NCBI GenBank assembly: GCA_034665545.1
Contig: JAXDFO010000202.1
Span: forward strand, 1 to 7,445
DNA from: DASYML01 sp034665545
GTDB taxonomy: Bacteria > Acidobacteriota > Blastocatellia > Pyrinomonadales > Pyrinomonadaceae
Direction: 5' to 3'
DNA length: 7,445 nucleotides
Under the pieces are notes generated by a model that searched no databases, was not told the origin of the DNA, and saw only the letters and a program-made list of their open reading frames with translations. Positions within the stretch are counted from its first letter, which is position 1. Every line of letters begins with the position of its first letter. The translations under genes were made by a program, and so were the position numbers. Below, in pieces: positions 1 through 6,933 of the stretch.

Positions 1-91
1 TTAAACATGGGAGTGGGAGGCGGTCTCATCTCGCAATGATGCATCTCACTTCCCGGCATCTCTCAACAAGGGGGTCGAAGATAAAAGGTAT

Positions 92-643
92 ATGAACTGT
101 CCTGTCTGTCAATCCGAAGTCCTGGTCGAGAGCAGTCTTGAAGAGAACCTTTCATCCTTCGCGTGCGCGAACTGCCATGGCAACTGGATACGCGGCAGGG
201 AGTACTGGCGATGGCTCGAAAAGCACGGGCACAACCTGCCGGAAATAAAAGAACCGGCCCCCGGCCAATCAGCCGCCGAAGATGCCGCCACGAAGCCTTG
301 CCCCGAATGCGCCTTCACGATGTTCAAGTACAAGGTCGGGCACGGTCTGGAATTTCACCTGGACCAGTGCATGGGATGTAAAGGCATCTGGTTCGATGTC
401 AACGAGTGGGAAGCGCTCAGGGCGCGTAACCTGCACGACGACCTACACGCGCTCTTCACCGCGCCGTGGCAGGCCGAGGCCACCAGGGAGGACCGGAAAA
501 GGCGTCTTGAACAGATGTACATACGCAAGTTCGGGCCGGATGATTACGCGGAGATTAAGAAGGTGCGTGCCTGGCTCGGCGAGCACAAACACAAGCACGA
601 GTTGCTGGCTTATCTGACAGACCCGGACCCTTTGAACGTCTGA
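92..643 (+). CDS. Double zf-TFIIB-type zinc-ribbon protein
   Basis: This 183-residue soluble protein has two zinc ribbons. The first has Cys3/Cys6 paired with Cys25/Cys28, followed by GNW. The second has Cys70/Cys73 paired with Cys93/Cys96, followed by GIWFD and a Glu-rich turn. The form CPxC...CxxCxGxWFDxxE is the hallmark of the zf-TFIIB family of small bacterial proteins, whose biochemical role is mostly unknown. Residues 126-183 are highly charged, probably helical, and include the His/Lys run HKHKHE (about 164-169). There is no signal peptide or membrane segment, so it should be cytoplasmic. The ATG is preceded by AAAAGG at 83-88, which is close to the start at three bases. The next gene begins 80 bases downstream behind its own possible promoter, so an operon is not evident. 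The fold call is firm. Nucleic-acid or protein binding is only inference from the zinc ribbon. Confidence 0.85.
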   Translation: MNCPVCQSEVLVESSLEENLSSFACANCHGNWIRGREYWRWLEKHGHNLPEIKEPAPGQSAAEDAATKPCPECAFTMFKYKVGHGLEFHLDQCMGCKGIWFDVNEWEALRARNLHDDLHALFTAPWQAEATREDRKRRLEQMYIRKFGPDDYAEIKKVRAWLGEHKHKHELLAYLTDPDPLNV

Positions 644-691
644 CGGCGCGCGTCCGTTGAGTCTTCCTTTGACGATTCGTTGCAGCGACCT

Positions 692-720
692 TTGACAAAT
701 GGGCCCAAGAGCAGTAGGTT
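692..720 (+). promoter_or_regulatory. Possible sigma70-like promoter before the AP2 gene
   Basis: A perfect -35 hexamer TTGACA lies at 692-697. Seventeen bases further on is TAGGTT (715-720), which matches the -10 consensus at only three of six positions. Transcription from it would begin about at the annotated ATG (724), which would favour a leaderless message or a downstream start. The -35 match is exact but the -10 is poor, so this is a weak call. Confidence 0.25.
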
Positions 721-723
721 TGT

Positions 724-1269
724 ATGAAACCAATTTTGCAAGAAGGAGTGTCGGGATTAATTCAAACTATGGCGAAGTCTGGCTATAAGGGAATCAGTCG
801 CATTGATCAGGTGGAGCGGAATACACACGGATGGTACGTGCGTGTCAGCTTCAATGGCGAAAAGAGGGCGAAGTTTTTCAGCGATACGGCGCACGGGGGA
901 AATGAGGAAGCGCTCCAACGCGCGGTCGCATATCGCAACGAGGCGGAGCAGGAGTTGAACAAGCCGCGCACTAACCGGCTCGTCATCTCGCGTAACCCGC
1001 GCAACCGTTCCGGCATCACGGGCGTTCAACGCAAGACGAAGGTGATTAAGACGGAGGCGGGCGAGCGCGTCAGCCGGAATGTTTACGAAGTGACCTGGAA
1101 CCCGGAGCCCGGACGCATGAGCCGGACGTGGGTTTCCATAGACGAGTATGGCGAAGAGGCAGCCTTCCGCAAGGCGTGCGCGATACGCCGCGAGAAAGAG
1201 CGAGAGATGTATGGCGCGGTCGTCAGCACGAACTGGGAAGGCAGCCTGAGCAAACTCTTCGCGGCCTGA
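724..1269 (+). CDS. Tandem AP2/ERF-like DNA-binding protein
   Basis: This basic 181-residue protein is made of two copies of an AP2-like unit. Repeat 1 spans about residues 19-78: SGYKGISRI, then strand WYVRVSF, strand KRAKFFS, then a helix rich in Glu/Ala/Arg. Repeat 2 spans about 96-163: SGITGVQRK, strand YEVTW, strand SRTWVSI, then a similar helix. A short G-[IV]-x-R entry, three beta strands and one amphipathic helix are typical of AP2 domains, which contact DNA through the strands. In bacteria and phages such domains are often fused to HNH nucleases. No nuclease motif is visible here, so a DNA-binding or regulatory role is inferred. The ATG at 724 has a weak AGTAGG five bases upstream. 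An internal ATG at 769 would give MAKSGYKG and start just before repeat 1. The last ~18 residues form a short tail. The gene converges on the RDD gene with a 31-base gap and no clear terminator. Confidence 0.7.
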   Translation: MKPILQEGVSGLIQTMAKSGYKGISRIDQVERNTHGWYVRVSFNGEKRAKFFSDTAHGGNEEALQRAVAYRNEAEQELNKPRTNRLVISRNPRNRSGITGVQRKTKVIKTEAGERVSRNVYEVTWNPEPGRMSRTWVSIDEYGEEAAFRKACAIRREKEREMYGAVVSTNWEGSLSKLFAA

Positions 1270-1300
1270 AGCTAAAGCGGCGAACTCAACTCTTCCAGCC

Positions 1301-1978
1301 TCACACTTTGATGACGGTCGTTCCGGCCATCAGGTCATGAATGCAGCGTTGGTCCTCACGAAAGATAAAGAGCACGTCCGCGATACGAAAGATCGGGCCG
1401 ACGCCGGGGATGCCACCGATGAGGCCCGGCAGGATGCTGCGCATCAACGCGTTGGTCTTAAAGCCGCCGTTCTCGCCCGTCTCCGCTTTGACGATGCGAA
1501 TGCCCACGCATTTCTTCCCGATGGTCTGCCCGTCCCTGCTGAGCAGGTAAAGCTGCACCACCAGAACCGCCAGGATGATGAGACCGAGCACGGCGAACAT
1601 GGCGGCGGGCACGGTGTCATGTGCGACGGCCATAGCCTGTCCGACCACCACAATCAGGAGCATGCCTAACATCATCGGGACGACGACGAAGACGCCATCC
1701 AGGAGGGCCGCGCCGAGTCTGGACCCACGGGTGGCGAGGACCATCTGCGCCTGCACTAGCGGTTGATAATCCGCGTAAGAGGGATAGGGATTGTAGACGG
1801 GCGGCGGCTGCCAGGCGGGCTGGGTCGGCTGCGGCTCCGCCGTCTGCTGCCAGGACAGCGGGGGCGGTTGTTGTGGCTCGGCATTAGGGTCGGCTTGCAA
1901 CGCGGCCTGACAACGCTTGCAGGTCTGCGCGTCGGACCAGTTGATCAGCCCGCATTGTAAACATTTGACAGAATTCAT
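1301..1978 (-). CDS. RDD-family membrane protein with N-terminal zinc ribbon
   Basis: This 225-residue minus-strand protein has three parts. Residues 1-30 hold a zinc ribbon (Cys6/Cys9 and Cys20/Cys23). Residues about 33-75 form a Pro/Gln/Tyr-rich flexible linker. Residues about 83-225 form an RDD domain: a first membrane segment around 88-112 beginning RLGAALLDG, a second around 122-146, then the conserved DGQTIGKKCVGIRIV stretch, a third hydrophobic segment around 180-205, and the terminal ED-R-C-IHDL-GT-VI motif. The Arg and two Asp positions that name the family are visible in RLGAALLD and RIAD. It should sit in the inner membrane with the ribbon in the cytoplasm. RDD proteins are poorly characterised and some have been linked to ion exchange, so no function is assigned. 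The start is supported by GTAAGGAG (complement of 1989-1996), ten bases from the ATG. It is divergent from the glucosidase operon. Confidence 0.9.
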   Translation of the reverse strand: MNSVKCLQCGLINWSDAQTCKRCQAALQADPNAEPQQPPPLSWQQTAEPQPTQPAWQPPPVYNPYPSYADYQPLVQAQMVLATRGSRLGAALLDGVFVVVPMMLGMLLIVVVGQAMAVAHDTVPAAMFAVLGLIILAVLVVQLYLLSRDGQTIGKKCVGIRIVKAETGENGGFKTNALMRSILPGLIGGIPGVGPIFRIADVLFIFREDQRCIHDLMAGTTVIKV

Positions 1979-2040
1979 GTGGGGGATGCTCCTTACAAAT
2001 AATTGGTGGAAGTGCCTGGGTGAGAGGCAAGTTCAACAGA

Positions 2041-2050
2041 GAAACGTTTC
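2041..2050. promoter_or_regulatory. Perfect palindrome, possible LacI-type operator core
   Basis: GAAACGTTTC is its own reverse complement, and the symmetry stops at the next base on each side. A central CG step flanked by AAA/TTT half-sites is the usual form of LacI-family sugar-repressor operators. It lies 62 bases before the RDD start and about 110 bases upstream of the rightward promoter candidate, so either gene, or both, could be the target. No regulator gene is in the window. Symmetry is seen directly; the operator role is inference. Confidence 0.4.
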
Positions 2051-2082
2051 GGATTATCCTGGCGGCTTAACGAGCCCCGCTC

Positions 2083-2092
2083 AAATATATTT
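2083..2092. repeat. AT-rich 10-base palindrome
   Basis: AAATATATTT is a perfect inverted repeat in the AT-rich half of the divergent spacer, 32 bases to the right of the GAAACGTTTC palindrome. It could be a second protein-binding site or simply an easily melted stretch. Low-complexity AT sequence makes chance symmetry likely. Confidence 0.25.
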
Positions 2093-2159
2093 CAAGACGG
2101 GCGTTCGTGTAAAGATTTTCTTTCGCCGGACCTCAAACGGGGCCGCCACCAAAAAGACC

Positions 2160-2188
2160 TTGATACATTCTCGCAGATAAACTATTTT
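2160..2188 (+). promoter_or_regulatory. Candidate sigma70-like promoter of the glucosidase operon
   Basis: TTGATA (2160-2165, five of six matches to the -35 consensus) is followed after exactly 17 bases by TATTTT (2183-2188, four of six matches to the -10 consensus). Transcription would start near 2195 and leave a leader of about 120 bases before the ATG at 2314. It is the best rightward promoter match in the spacer. Sigma70 consensus applies loosely outside Proteobacteria, so confidence is moderate. Confidence 0.45.
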
Positions 2189-2229
2189 CTAAGACGCAAC
2201 AGTTCCCTTCTCAAGCTCTAAACATTCTG

Positions 2230-2254
2230 ACGGGCGCGCGGCTTCACCCGTTTT
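2230..2254 (+). promoter_or_regulatory. Weak hairpin with short T-run in operon leader
   Basis: ACGGG (2230-2234) can pair with CCCGT (2247-2251) across a 12-base loop, and a run of four T (2251-2254) follows at once. The form recalls an intrinsic terminator or attenuator, but the stem is only five pairs (six with a G-U pair) and the T-run is short. It lies in the predicted 5' leader. Confidence 0.2.
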
Positions 2255-2263
2255 ATCAACGCG

Positions 2264-2278
2264 GCGCGAATCTCGCGC
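2264..2278 (+). repeat. GC-only inverted repeat in operon leader
   Basis: GCGCGA (2264-2269) and TCGCGC (2273-2278) are perfect inverted copies around a three-base loop. They would form a compact six-pair hairpin 25 bases before the GAGG ribosome-binding site. It could affect leader folding. The local CG-rich composition makes chance formation quite possible. Confidence 0.25.
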
Positions 2279-2313
2279 GCGACCGTGGACTCTCTCTTTG
2301 ACGAGGCGCATTG

Positions 2314-5097
2314 ATGAGGATAAAGCTGGCGGTTCGTTTCCACACTCTTCCCTGGATTTCCGTAATGCACAACTCCAATGGCCGCCTGCTGCTCCAAGGC
2401 TTGCTCATCTGCCTGATGCTTCTCTTTCCTTTGACTCGCGCCGCGCGCGCGCAAGAGCAAACGAATGCCATGCCTGTACAGAAGTTCACTTTGGAAAAGA
2501 GCGGCCTGGAGCTTGAGCGACGCTCGCAGGCTGGCACTTTCTTCGACGTGGTGGGCCATCAATCTGCGCTCTTCGGTTACGAGCATCGCGCGGCGGAAGC
2601 CTGGGTCTACCCGATGAAGATTCTGGACGACTTCGACCTTGCCTTTCAGATAGAAGGCTATGCGCAGGAGTTTCGCGCCACGGACCTCCTGACCCGAATC
2701 AACGTCCGGCCCGAAGCGACCATCTTCACTTATTCACACGCGGCCTTCACCGTGCGCCAGATAATCTTCGCGCCCGTAGATGAACCCGGCATCATCATGC
2801 TGCTCGATGTTGAGAGCGTCCTGCCGATGACGGTCACGGTCTCCTTTCGACCGAGGCTCAAACTCTCCTGGCCCGCCGGGTTGATGACGGGCAATCTGGG
2901 TTGGGATGAAAAGCAACTCGTCTATTACATCACGGAGGAGACCCGTCGCTTCGCTGGCGTCATAGGCTCGCCCTCAGCGCGCGACATTTCCGTGATGCCG
3001 TACCAGGAAGAACCGCGCGACGTTCCGGCTCGCTTTCGCATAGAGGTTCCCGCCGCTTCTCTCAAGTCAAACTTCATTCCCATCGTCATCGCCGGAAGCG
3101 TTGACGGGCGAGACAAAGCGAAGGCCGCTTATGACCGCATGCTCGCGGGCGCGCAATCGCTCTACGAAAAAAATGTGGCCTACTATGCGCGCTTGGAGAA
3201 CGAGACGACGAGCATCAGGACGCCGGATGAACGCTTTGACAAAGCCTTCAGTTGGGCCAAAGTCGGAGTTGATAAAGGACTGGCGACCAACCCTTTCATG
3301 GGCACCGGACTGCTCGCTGGCTTTCGCACTTCGGGCGATAGCGAGCGGCCCGGCTTCGCCTGGTTCTTCGGTCGTGATGCGATGTGGACATCCTTCGCCA
3401 TCAACTCCTACGGCGATTTCGCATCCACACGCACCGCCCTCGAATTCATCAAAAAGTTTCAGCGCGAAGACGGCAAAATCCCGCACGAGATTTCGCAAAG
3501 CGCGTCTCTCATCCCCTGGTTCACAGCTTACGAATATCCCTGGGCCAGCGCGGACGCGACGCCGCTCTACGTGATAGGCCACGCGGACTACTGGCGCGCG
3601 ACCGGCGACCTCGATTTCCTCAAAGCCAACTGGGATTCTATCTTGAAAGCCTATCGTTTCTCCGAAGCCACGGACACCGATAGCAATCATCTCATCGAGA
3701 ATACCAAGTTCGGCCACGGCTGGGTTGAAGGCGGCCCGCTACGCCCCGCGCACGAAGAGATTTACATGCAGGGTCTCTGGATTGAAGCCTCCCGCGCCGT
3801 CGCGGAGATGGCCGCTTTGATGAAAGACACGTCCACGGCTTCGCGCGCGCGCGCCAACGCCGAAGCGACCCGCGCCGCGATGGAGCAGACTTACTGGCTC
3901 GCTGATAGAGGCTTCTACGCTTTCTCCACGCGCCTGCCTTCGACCGAGACTCAGACCGCAGACCCCGGACCGAATCGCGCCGTCCGGCAGGCTCGCATGG
4001 ATGAACTCAACGGCGCGCGTTTGATTGATGAAGACACTGTGCTGCCAGCCGTGCCGCTCTGGTGGCGCACGATGCAGGATGAACGCGCGCAGGCGCAGTT
4101 GGACCATCTTGGCAGTGGCCGCATGGCGACCGATTGGGGCGCGCGGATTATCTCAAACGAGAGCAAACTCTATGACCCGCTCTCTTATCATTACGGCTCC
4201 GTGTGGCCGCTCTTCACAGGCTGGGCCAGCATGGGCGCGTACCGCTACGGGCGACCGCACATCGGCTATCAGGCGTTGATGGCGAACTCTCTGCTCACAT
4301 ATTCGAGCGCGCTCGGTTACGTGACGGAGCTTTTATCCGGCGACTTCAACGCGCCCTTTGGCCGCTCATCGCATCATCAGGTCTGGTCTGAGGCGATGGT
4401 CATCACGCCCGCCATGCGCGGCCTGCTCGGCATAGAGGTGACGGGCGGCGGCAAGGAACTTCGTTTCGCGCCCGCGATTCCCGCCAACTGGAATGAGGTG
4501 GAAGCGCGTAAGGTCTCCGCCGGAAATTCTCAGTATGACTTGAAGCTGACACGCGCGCAGGGACGCATGACCATCAACGTCACGCTGGCGGTAGTGAGCA
4601 TCTCGCGCGACTCCGGGCCGAAGGACAACCCGCGCGCTTTCATCATCGCTCCGGCCTTTCCGCTCGACGCGCGCATACGCAGCGTGCTCGTCAACGGACG
4701 CGCCGCGAAGTTTGAGATACAACGCACGGGCGATGTCCAACAGGCCGTCGTCAAGATTGAACCCTCATCAATATCAACGGACATCGTTTACAACTACGAA
4801 GAGGGCACGGATGTTTACCTTGAGCCGGACGACTTGACGCCGGGCGCGCAAAGCGAGGGGCTGCGTATCCTGCGCTCACGCGCCGATGCGAACGCCCTGC
4901 GCCTCACGCTCGAAGGACGCGGCGGTCGCTCCTACAAGCTGCACATACGCACCCCGTATCAACCCGTAGAAATTGACGGCGCGACCGTCAAGACCGATGC
5001 GCGCGCGGACCCGCAACTCACCGTCGCCTTCGATGGTCCAACCGAAGCTTACGCGCGGCGCGAGCTAATCATACCTTTGCGACGCAAAAGAAAGTGA
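2314..5097 (+). CDS. Secreted amylo-alpha-1,6-glucosidase / debranching-like glycosidase
   Basis: This 927-residue exported enzyme likely hydrolyses alpha-1,6 glucosidic branches in glycogen- or starch-type glucans. A signal peptide has its hydrophobic core at about residues 25-40 and an A-R-A cleavage site before Gln47. An N-terminal beta-rich region runs to about 300. A six-hairpin (alpha/alpha)6 barrel runs from about 305 to 715. It contains WFFGRDAMW (350-358), KIPHEIS (388-394), the ADATPLY stretch (413-419), GWVEGGP (469-475) with HEE (480-482), YHYGSVWP (625-632) and HHQVWSE (687-693). These match the debranching GDE_C/GH15-like clan. The acidic residues in the GWVEGG/HEE and WSE motifs are catalytic candidates, not proven. 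A C-terminal beta region follows. The ATG at 2314 has GAGG seven bases upstream. ATG 2365 would give a tidier signal peptide but lacks a ribosome site. It is the first gene of the glucosidase operon. Exact linkage specificity is uncertain, and GH63-like activity is an alternative. Confidence 0.8.
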   Translation: MRIKLAVRFHTLPWISVMHNSNGRLLLQGLLICLMLLFPLTRAARAQEQTNAMPVQKFTLEKSGLELERRSQAGTFFDVVGHQSALFGYEHRAAEAWVYPMKILDDFDLAFQIEGYAQEFRATDLLTRINVRPEATIFTYSHAAFTVRQIIFAPVDEPGIIMLLDVESVLPMTVTVSFRPRLKLSWPAGLMTGNLGWDEKQLVYYITEETRRFAGVIGSPSARDISVMPYQEEPRDVPARFRIEVPAASLKSNFIPIVIAGSVDGRDKAKAAYDRMLAGAQSLYEKNVAYYARLENETTSIRTPDERFDKAFSWAKVGVDKGLATNPFMGTGLLAGFRTSGDSERPGFAWFFGRDAMWTSFAINSYGDFASTRTALEFIKKFQREDGKIPHEISQSASLIPWFTAYEYPWASADATPLYVIGHADYWRATGDLDFLKANWDSILKAYRFSEATDTDSNHLIENTKFGHGWVEGGPLRPAHEEIYMQGLWIEASRAVAEMAALMKDTSTASRARANAEATRAAMEQTYWLADRGFYAFSTRLPSTETQTADPGPNRAVRQARMDELNGARLIDEDTVLPAVPLWWRTMQDERAQAQLDHLGSGRMATDWGARIISNESKLYDPLSYHYGSVWPLFTGWASMGAYRYGRPHIGYQALMANSLLTYSSALGYVTELLSGDFNAPFGRSSHHQVWSEAMVITPAMRGLLGIEVTGGGKELRFAPAIPANWNEVEARKVSAGNSQYDLKLTRAQGRMTINVTLAVVSISRDSGPKDNPRAFIIAPAFPLDARIRSVLVNGRAAKFEIQRTGDVQQAVVKIEPSSISTDIVYNYEEGTDVYLEPDDLTPGAQSEGLRILRSRADANALRLTLEGRGGRSYKLHIRTPYQPVEIDGATVKTDARADPQLTVAFDGPTEAYARRELIIPLRRKRK

Positions 5098-5114
5098 CGC
5101 GCGCGGAGACACTT

Positions 5115-5123
5115 GAGGGAGGG
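5115..5123 (+). promoter_or_regulatory. Shine-Dalgarno that fixes the GH13 start
   Basis: GAGGGAGGG lies four bases before ATG 5128. The longer reading frame opens at TTG 5113, but that codon overlaps this purine run and has no ribosome site of its own. The ATG at 5128 also gives a normal signal peptide (MPSIKRF then a hydrophobic core), so it is the preferred start. Confidence 0.75.
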
Positions 5124-5127
5124 AGAG

Positions 5128-6897
5128 ATGCCGAGCATAAAGAGATTCGTCAAAGTCTATTCGTGGACCAGTATCTTGATGAGAGTTGTCGTCACGATGC
5201 TTCTTCTCCTGACCGTCAGCCCGTTTAGTGTTTCGGCCCAAAGGCAGTTGAATGACAAGAGCGGTGAGCCTTGGTGGAAGCACGCGGTCTTTTATGAAAT
5301 CTACCCGCGCAGTTTTCAGGACACGAACGGCGACGGCGTGGGCGATCTCAACGGCATCACTTCAAAGCTTGACTACCTATCGTATCTGGGCGTTGACGCG
5401 CTCTGGATTACTCCCTTTTATCCTTCGCCTCAAGTTGATTTCGGTTACGACGTGGCCGATTACGAGAAGGTGGACCCGCAGTTCGGAACGCTCGCGGACT
5501 TTGACCGCCTCGTGGCCGAAGCGCACAAACGCAACATCAAAATCGTCACGGACCTTGTTCTCAACCACACTTCGGACCAGCACAAATATTTTATGGCCTC
5601 GCGTTCTTCACGCCGCAATCCGTACCGCGACTGGTACGTCTGGCGCGACCCCTTGCCCGGCGGTGGTCCGCCCAACAACTGGAACTCAGGCTTTGGGCCA
5701 ACTGCCTGGACCCTCGACAAGAAGACGGGCCAGTATTACTACCACTACTTTTACGAGCAGCAGCCGGACCTTAATTGGACCAACCCGGCGGTCGAGAAGG
5801 CCATCTTCAAATCTATACGCTTCTGGCTCGACCGGGGCGTTGACGGCTTTCGCCTGGATGCCATCAACTGGCTCTTTGAAGACCCGCAAATGCGCGACAA
5901 CCCTGTGTTGCCGGAGTTGCGCGCAGGGAGCACGACCGAACACGAGCAGGAGTTGAAGTTCAACCGAGACCTGCCGCAAACTCATGAAGTGCTGCAACGC
6001 CTGCGCGCGATGACGAACGGGTACAAGGGCGACCGCGTCTTAATCGGCGAGGTCTGGGTTCCCACGATGGAGAAACTGATGGCCTATTACGGCCCGCATG
6101 ATAATGAATTTCAACTGCCCTTCAACTTCTTCTTTTTCACAGAGGTCAAGAAGCTGGACGCCAACGGCTTTCGCGCCGTCACAGAGAGGACCGAACGCGA
6201 GACAAAGGGACGTTGGACCACTTATGTTCTGAGCAATCATGACATCCCGCGCGCCTATGACCGCTACGGCGACGGGCAATATAACGACGTGATAGCAAAG
6301 CTGTTAGCAACGATGCTGCTCACACTGCGCGGCTCGCCCTTCTTCTACTACGGCGAGGAGATAGGGATGGTGACGACGGACCCGCAGACGCTCGAAGATG
6401 TGCGCGACCCGGTCGGCAAGAGATACTGGCCCGGTAATAAGGGACGCGACGGCGTGAGGACGCCCATGCAGTGGGATGCTGGCCTTAACGCGGGCTTCAC
6501 GACCGGCACGCCCTGGCTCAAAGTGCCGCCGAGCGCGGCGCGCAAGAACGTCGCCGCAGAGATGGCGGACCCGCTCTCGCTTCTCAATTTTTACAAGCAG
6601 GCGATTGCCCTGCGTCGTCACAGCCCCGCGCTCCTCGATGGAGATTACCAGAGCGTCGGCAACGACCCGCACATCTTCGCCTACCTGCGACGCACCCCGC
6701 GACAGACGATGCTTATCGCGCTCAACATGTCGCTCGAAGCACGCAAGCTACAATTGGACCAGTCAACGCTCGGCGGCGCGGGCGCGCACCTCCGCATGGT
6801 CCTGAGCAACTGGCGCGTCGGCGCGCAACCAGTGGACGCGCACCCGCTCTATCTGGCCCCGTTGGAGGCCGCCGTCATGGAAGTCATCACGAAATAA
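5128..6897 (+). CDS. Secreted GH13 alpha-glucosidase (alpha-amylase superfamily)
   Basis: This 589-residue enzyme is a retaining exo-acting glucosidase of the oligo-1,6-glucosidase/alpha-glucosidase branch of GH13. The signal peptide is residues 1-37, cleaved after V-S-A. The (beta/alpha)8 barrel starts at WWKHAVFYEIYPRSF (49-63), with the calcium-type loop DTNGDGVGD (65-73). Conserved regions are DLVLNH (142-147), GFRLDAIN with nucleophile Asp244, GEVW with acid/base Glu308, and NHD with Asp372. The insert NNWNSGFG...TGQYYYH and GRDGVRTPMQWD (439-450) mark the alpha-glucosidase subgroup. A C-terminal beta domain follows. Ala245 directly after the nucleophile is the residue type linked in this group with alpha-1,4 rather than alpha-1,6 specificity. 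All catalytic residues are present, so it should be active, acting on maltose or malto-oligosaccharides outside the cytoplasm. It follows the debranching gene by 30 bases. Trehalose synthase (GH13_16) is less likely, because the NNW/PMQW pattern points elsewhere. Confidence 0.88.
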   Translation: MPSIKRFVKVYSWTSILMRVVVTMLLLLTVSPFSVSAQRQLNDKSGEPWWKHAVFYEIYPRSFQDTNGDGVGDLNGITSKLDYLSYLGVDALWITPFYPSPQVDFGYDVADYEKVDPQFGTLADFDRLVAEAHKRNIKIVTDLVLNHTSDQHKYFMASRSSRRNPYRDWYVWRDPLPGGGPPNNWNSGFGPTAWTLDKKTGQYYYHYFYEQQPDLNWTNPAVEKAIFKSIRFWLDRGVDGFRLDAINWLFEDPQMRDNPVLPELRAGSTTEHEQELKFNRDLPQTHEVLQRLRAMTNGYKGDRVLIGEVWVPTMEKLMAYYGPHDNEFQLPFNFFFFTEVKKLDANGFRAVTERTERETKGRWTTYVLSNHDIPRAYDRYGDGQYNDVIAKLLATMLLTLRGSPFFYYGEEIGMVTTDPQTLEDVRDPVGKRYWPGNKGRDGVRTPMQWDAGLNAGFTTGTPWLKVPPSAARKNVAAEMADPLSLLNFYKQAIALRRHSPALLDGDYQSVGNDPHIFAYLRRTPRQTMLIALNMSLEARKLQLDQSTLGGAGAHLRMVLSNWRVGAQPVDAHPLYLAPLEAAVMEVITK

Positions 6898-6933
6898 GAG
6901 GCGCGCAAAATCGTCTGACAGATGCAGAGTTTC

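Larger units (their letters stand above)
1979..2313. other. Divergent intergenic control region
   Basis: This stretch of about 335 bases separates the minus-strand RDD gene from the plus-strand glucosidase operon and contains no credible gene. From left to right it holds the RDD Shine-Dalgarno (complement of 1989-1996), a GAAACGTTTC palindrome (2041-2050), an AT-rich palindrome (2083-2092), a rightward promoter candidate (2160-2188), two small GC-rich inverted repeats (2230-2254 and 2264-2278), and a GAGG ribosome-binding site (2303-2306). The left two-thirds is visibly more AT-rich than the flanking coding DNA. I found no convincing minus-strand promoter for the RDD gene. Confidence 0.7.

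Noticed and set aside
642..657. GACG...CGTC / ACGG...CCGT pairing just after the zf-TFIIB gene as a terminator
   Set aside because: The stems are only four pairs and no T-run follows.
666..697. CCTTTGAC occurring twice (666-673 and 689-696), with the related CTTTGACGA at 2296-2304
   Set aside because: The same TTTGAC word also occurs inside coding regions, so the copies look like chance and not a shared operator.
1270..1300. Possible bidirectional terminator between the convergent AP2 and RDD genes
   Set aside because: No inverted repeat with a T-run could be found in these 31 bases.
1337..1669. Plus-strand open frames of 63-110 codons opposite the RDD gene
   Set aside because: They are antisense shadows of a clear RDD protein, with His/Asp-rich low-quality translations, no family likeness and no ribosome sites.
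3067..3717. Minus-strand frame of 216 codons inside the debranching-like gene
   Set aside because: It is an antisense reading of a strongly conserved glycosidase region; high GC makes such long shadow frames common.
3842..3852. Alternating CG runs (also near 2442-2452) that could suggest Z-DNA or a repeat
   Set aside because: They encode Arg/Ala runs in frame (for example SRARANA) and match the general CGCG-rich composition of the coding DNA.
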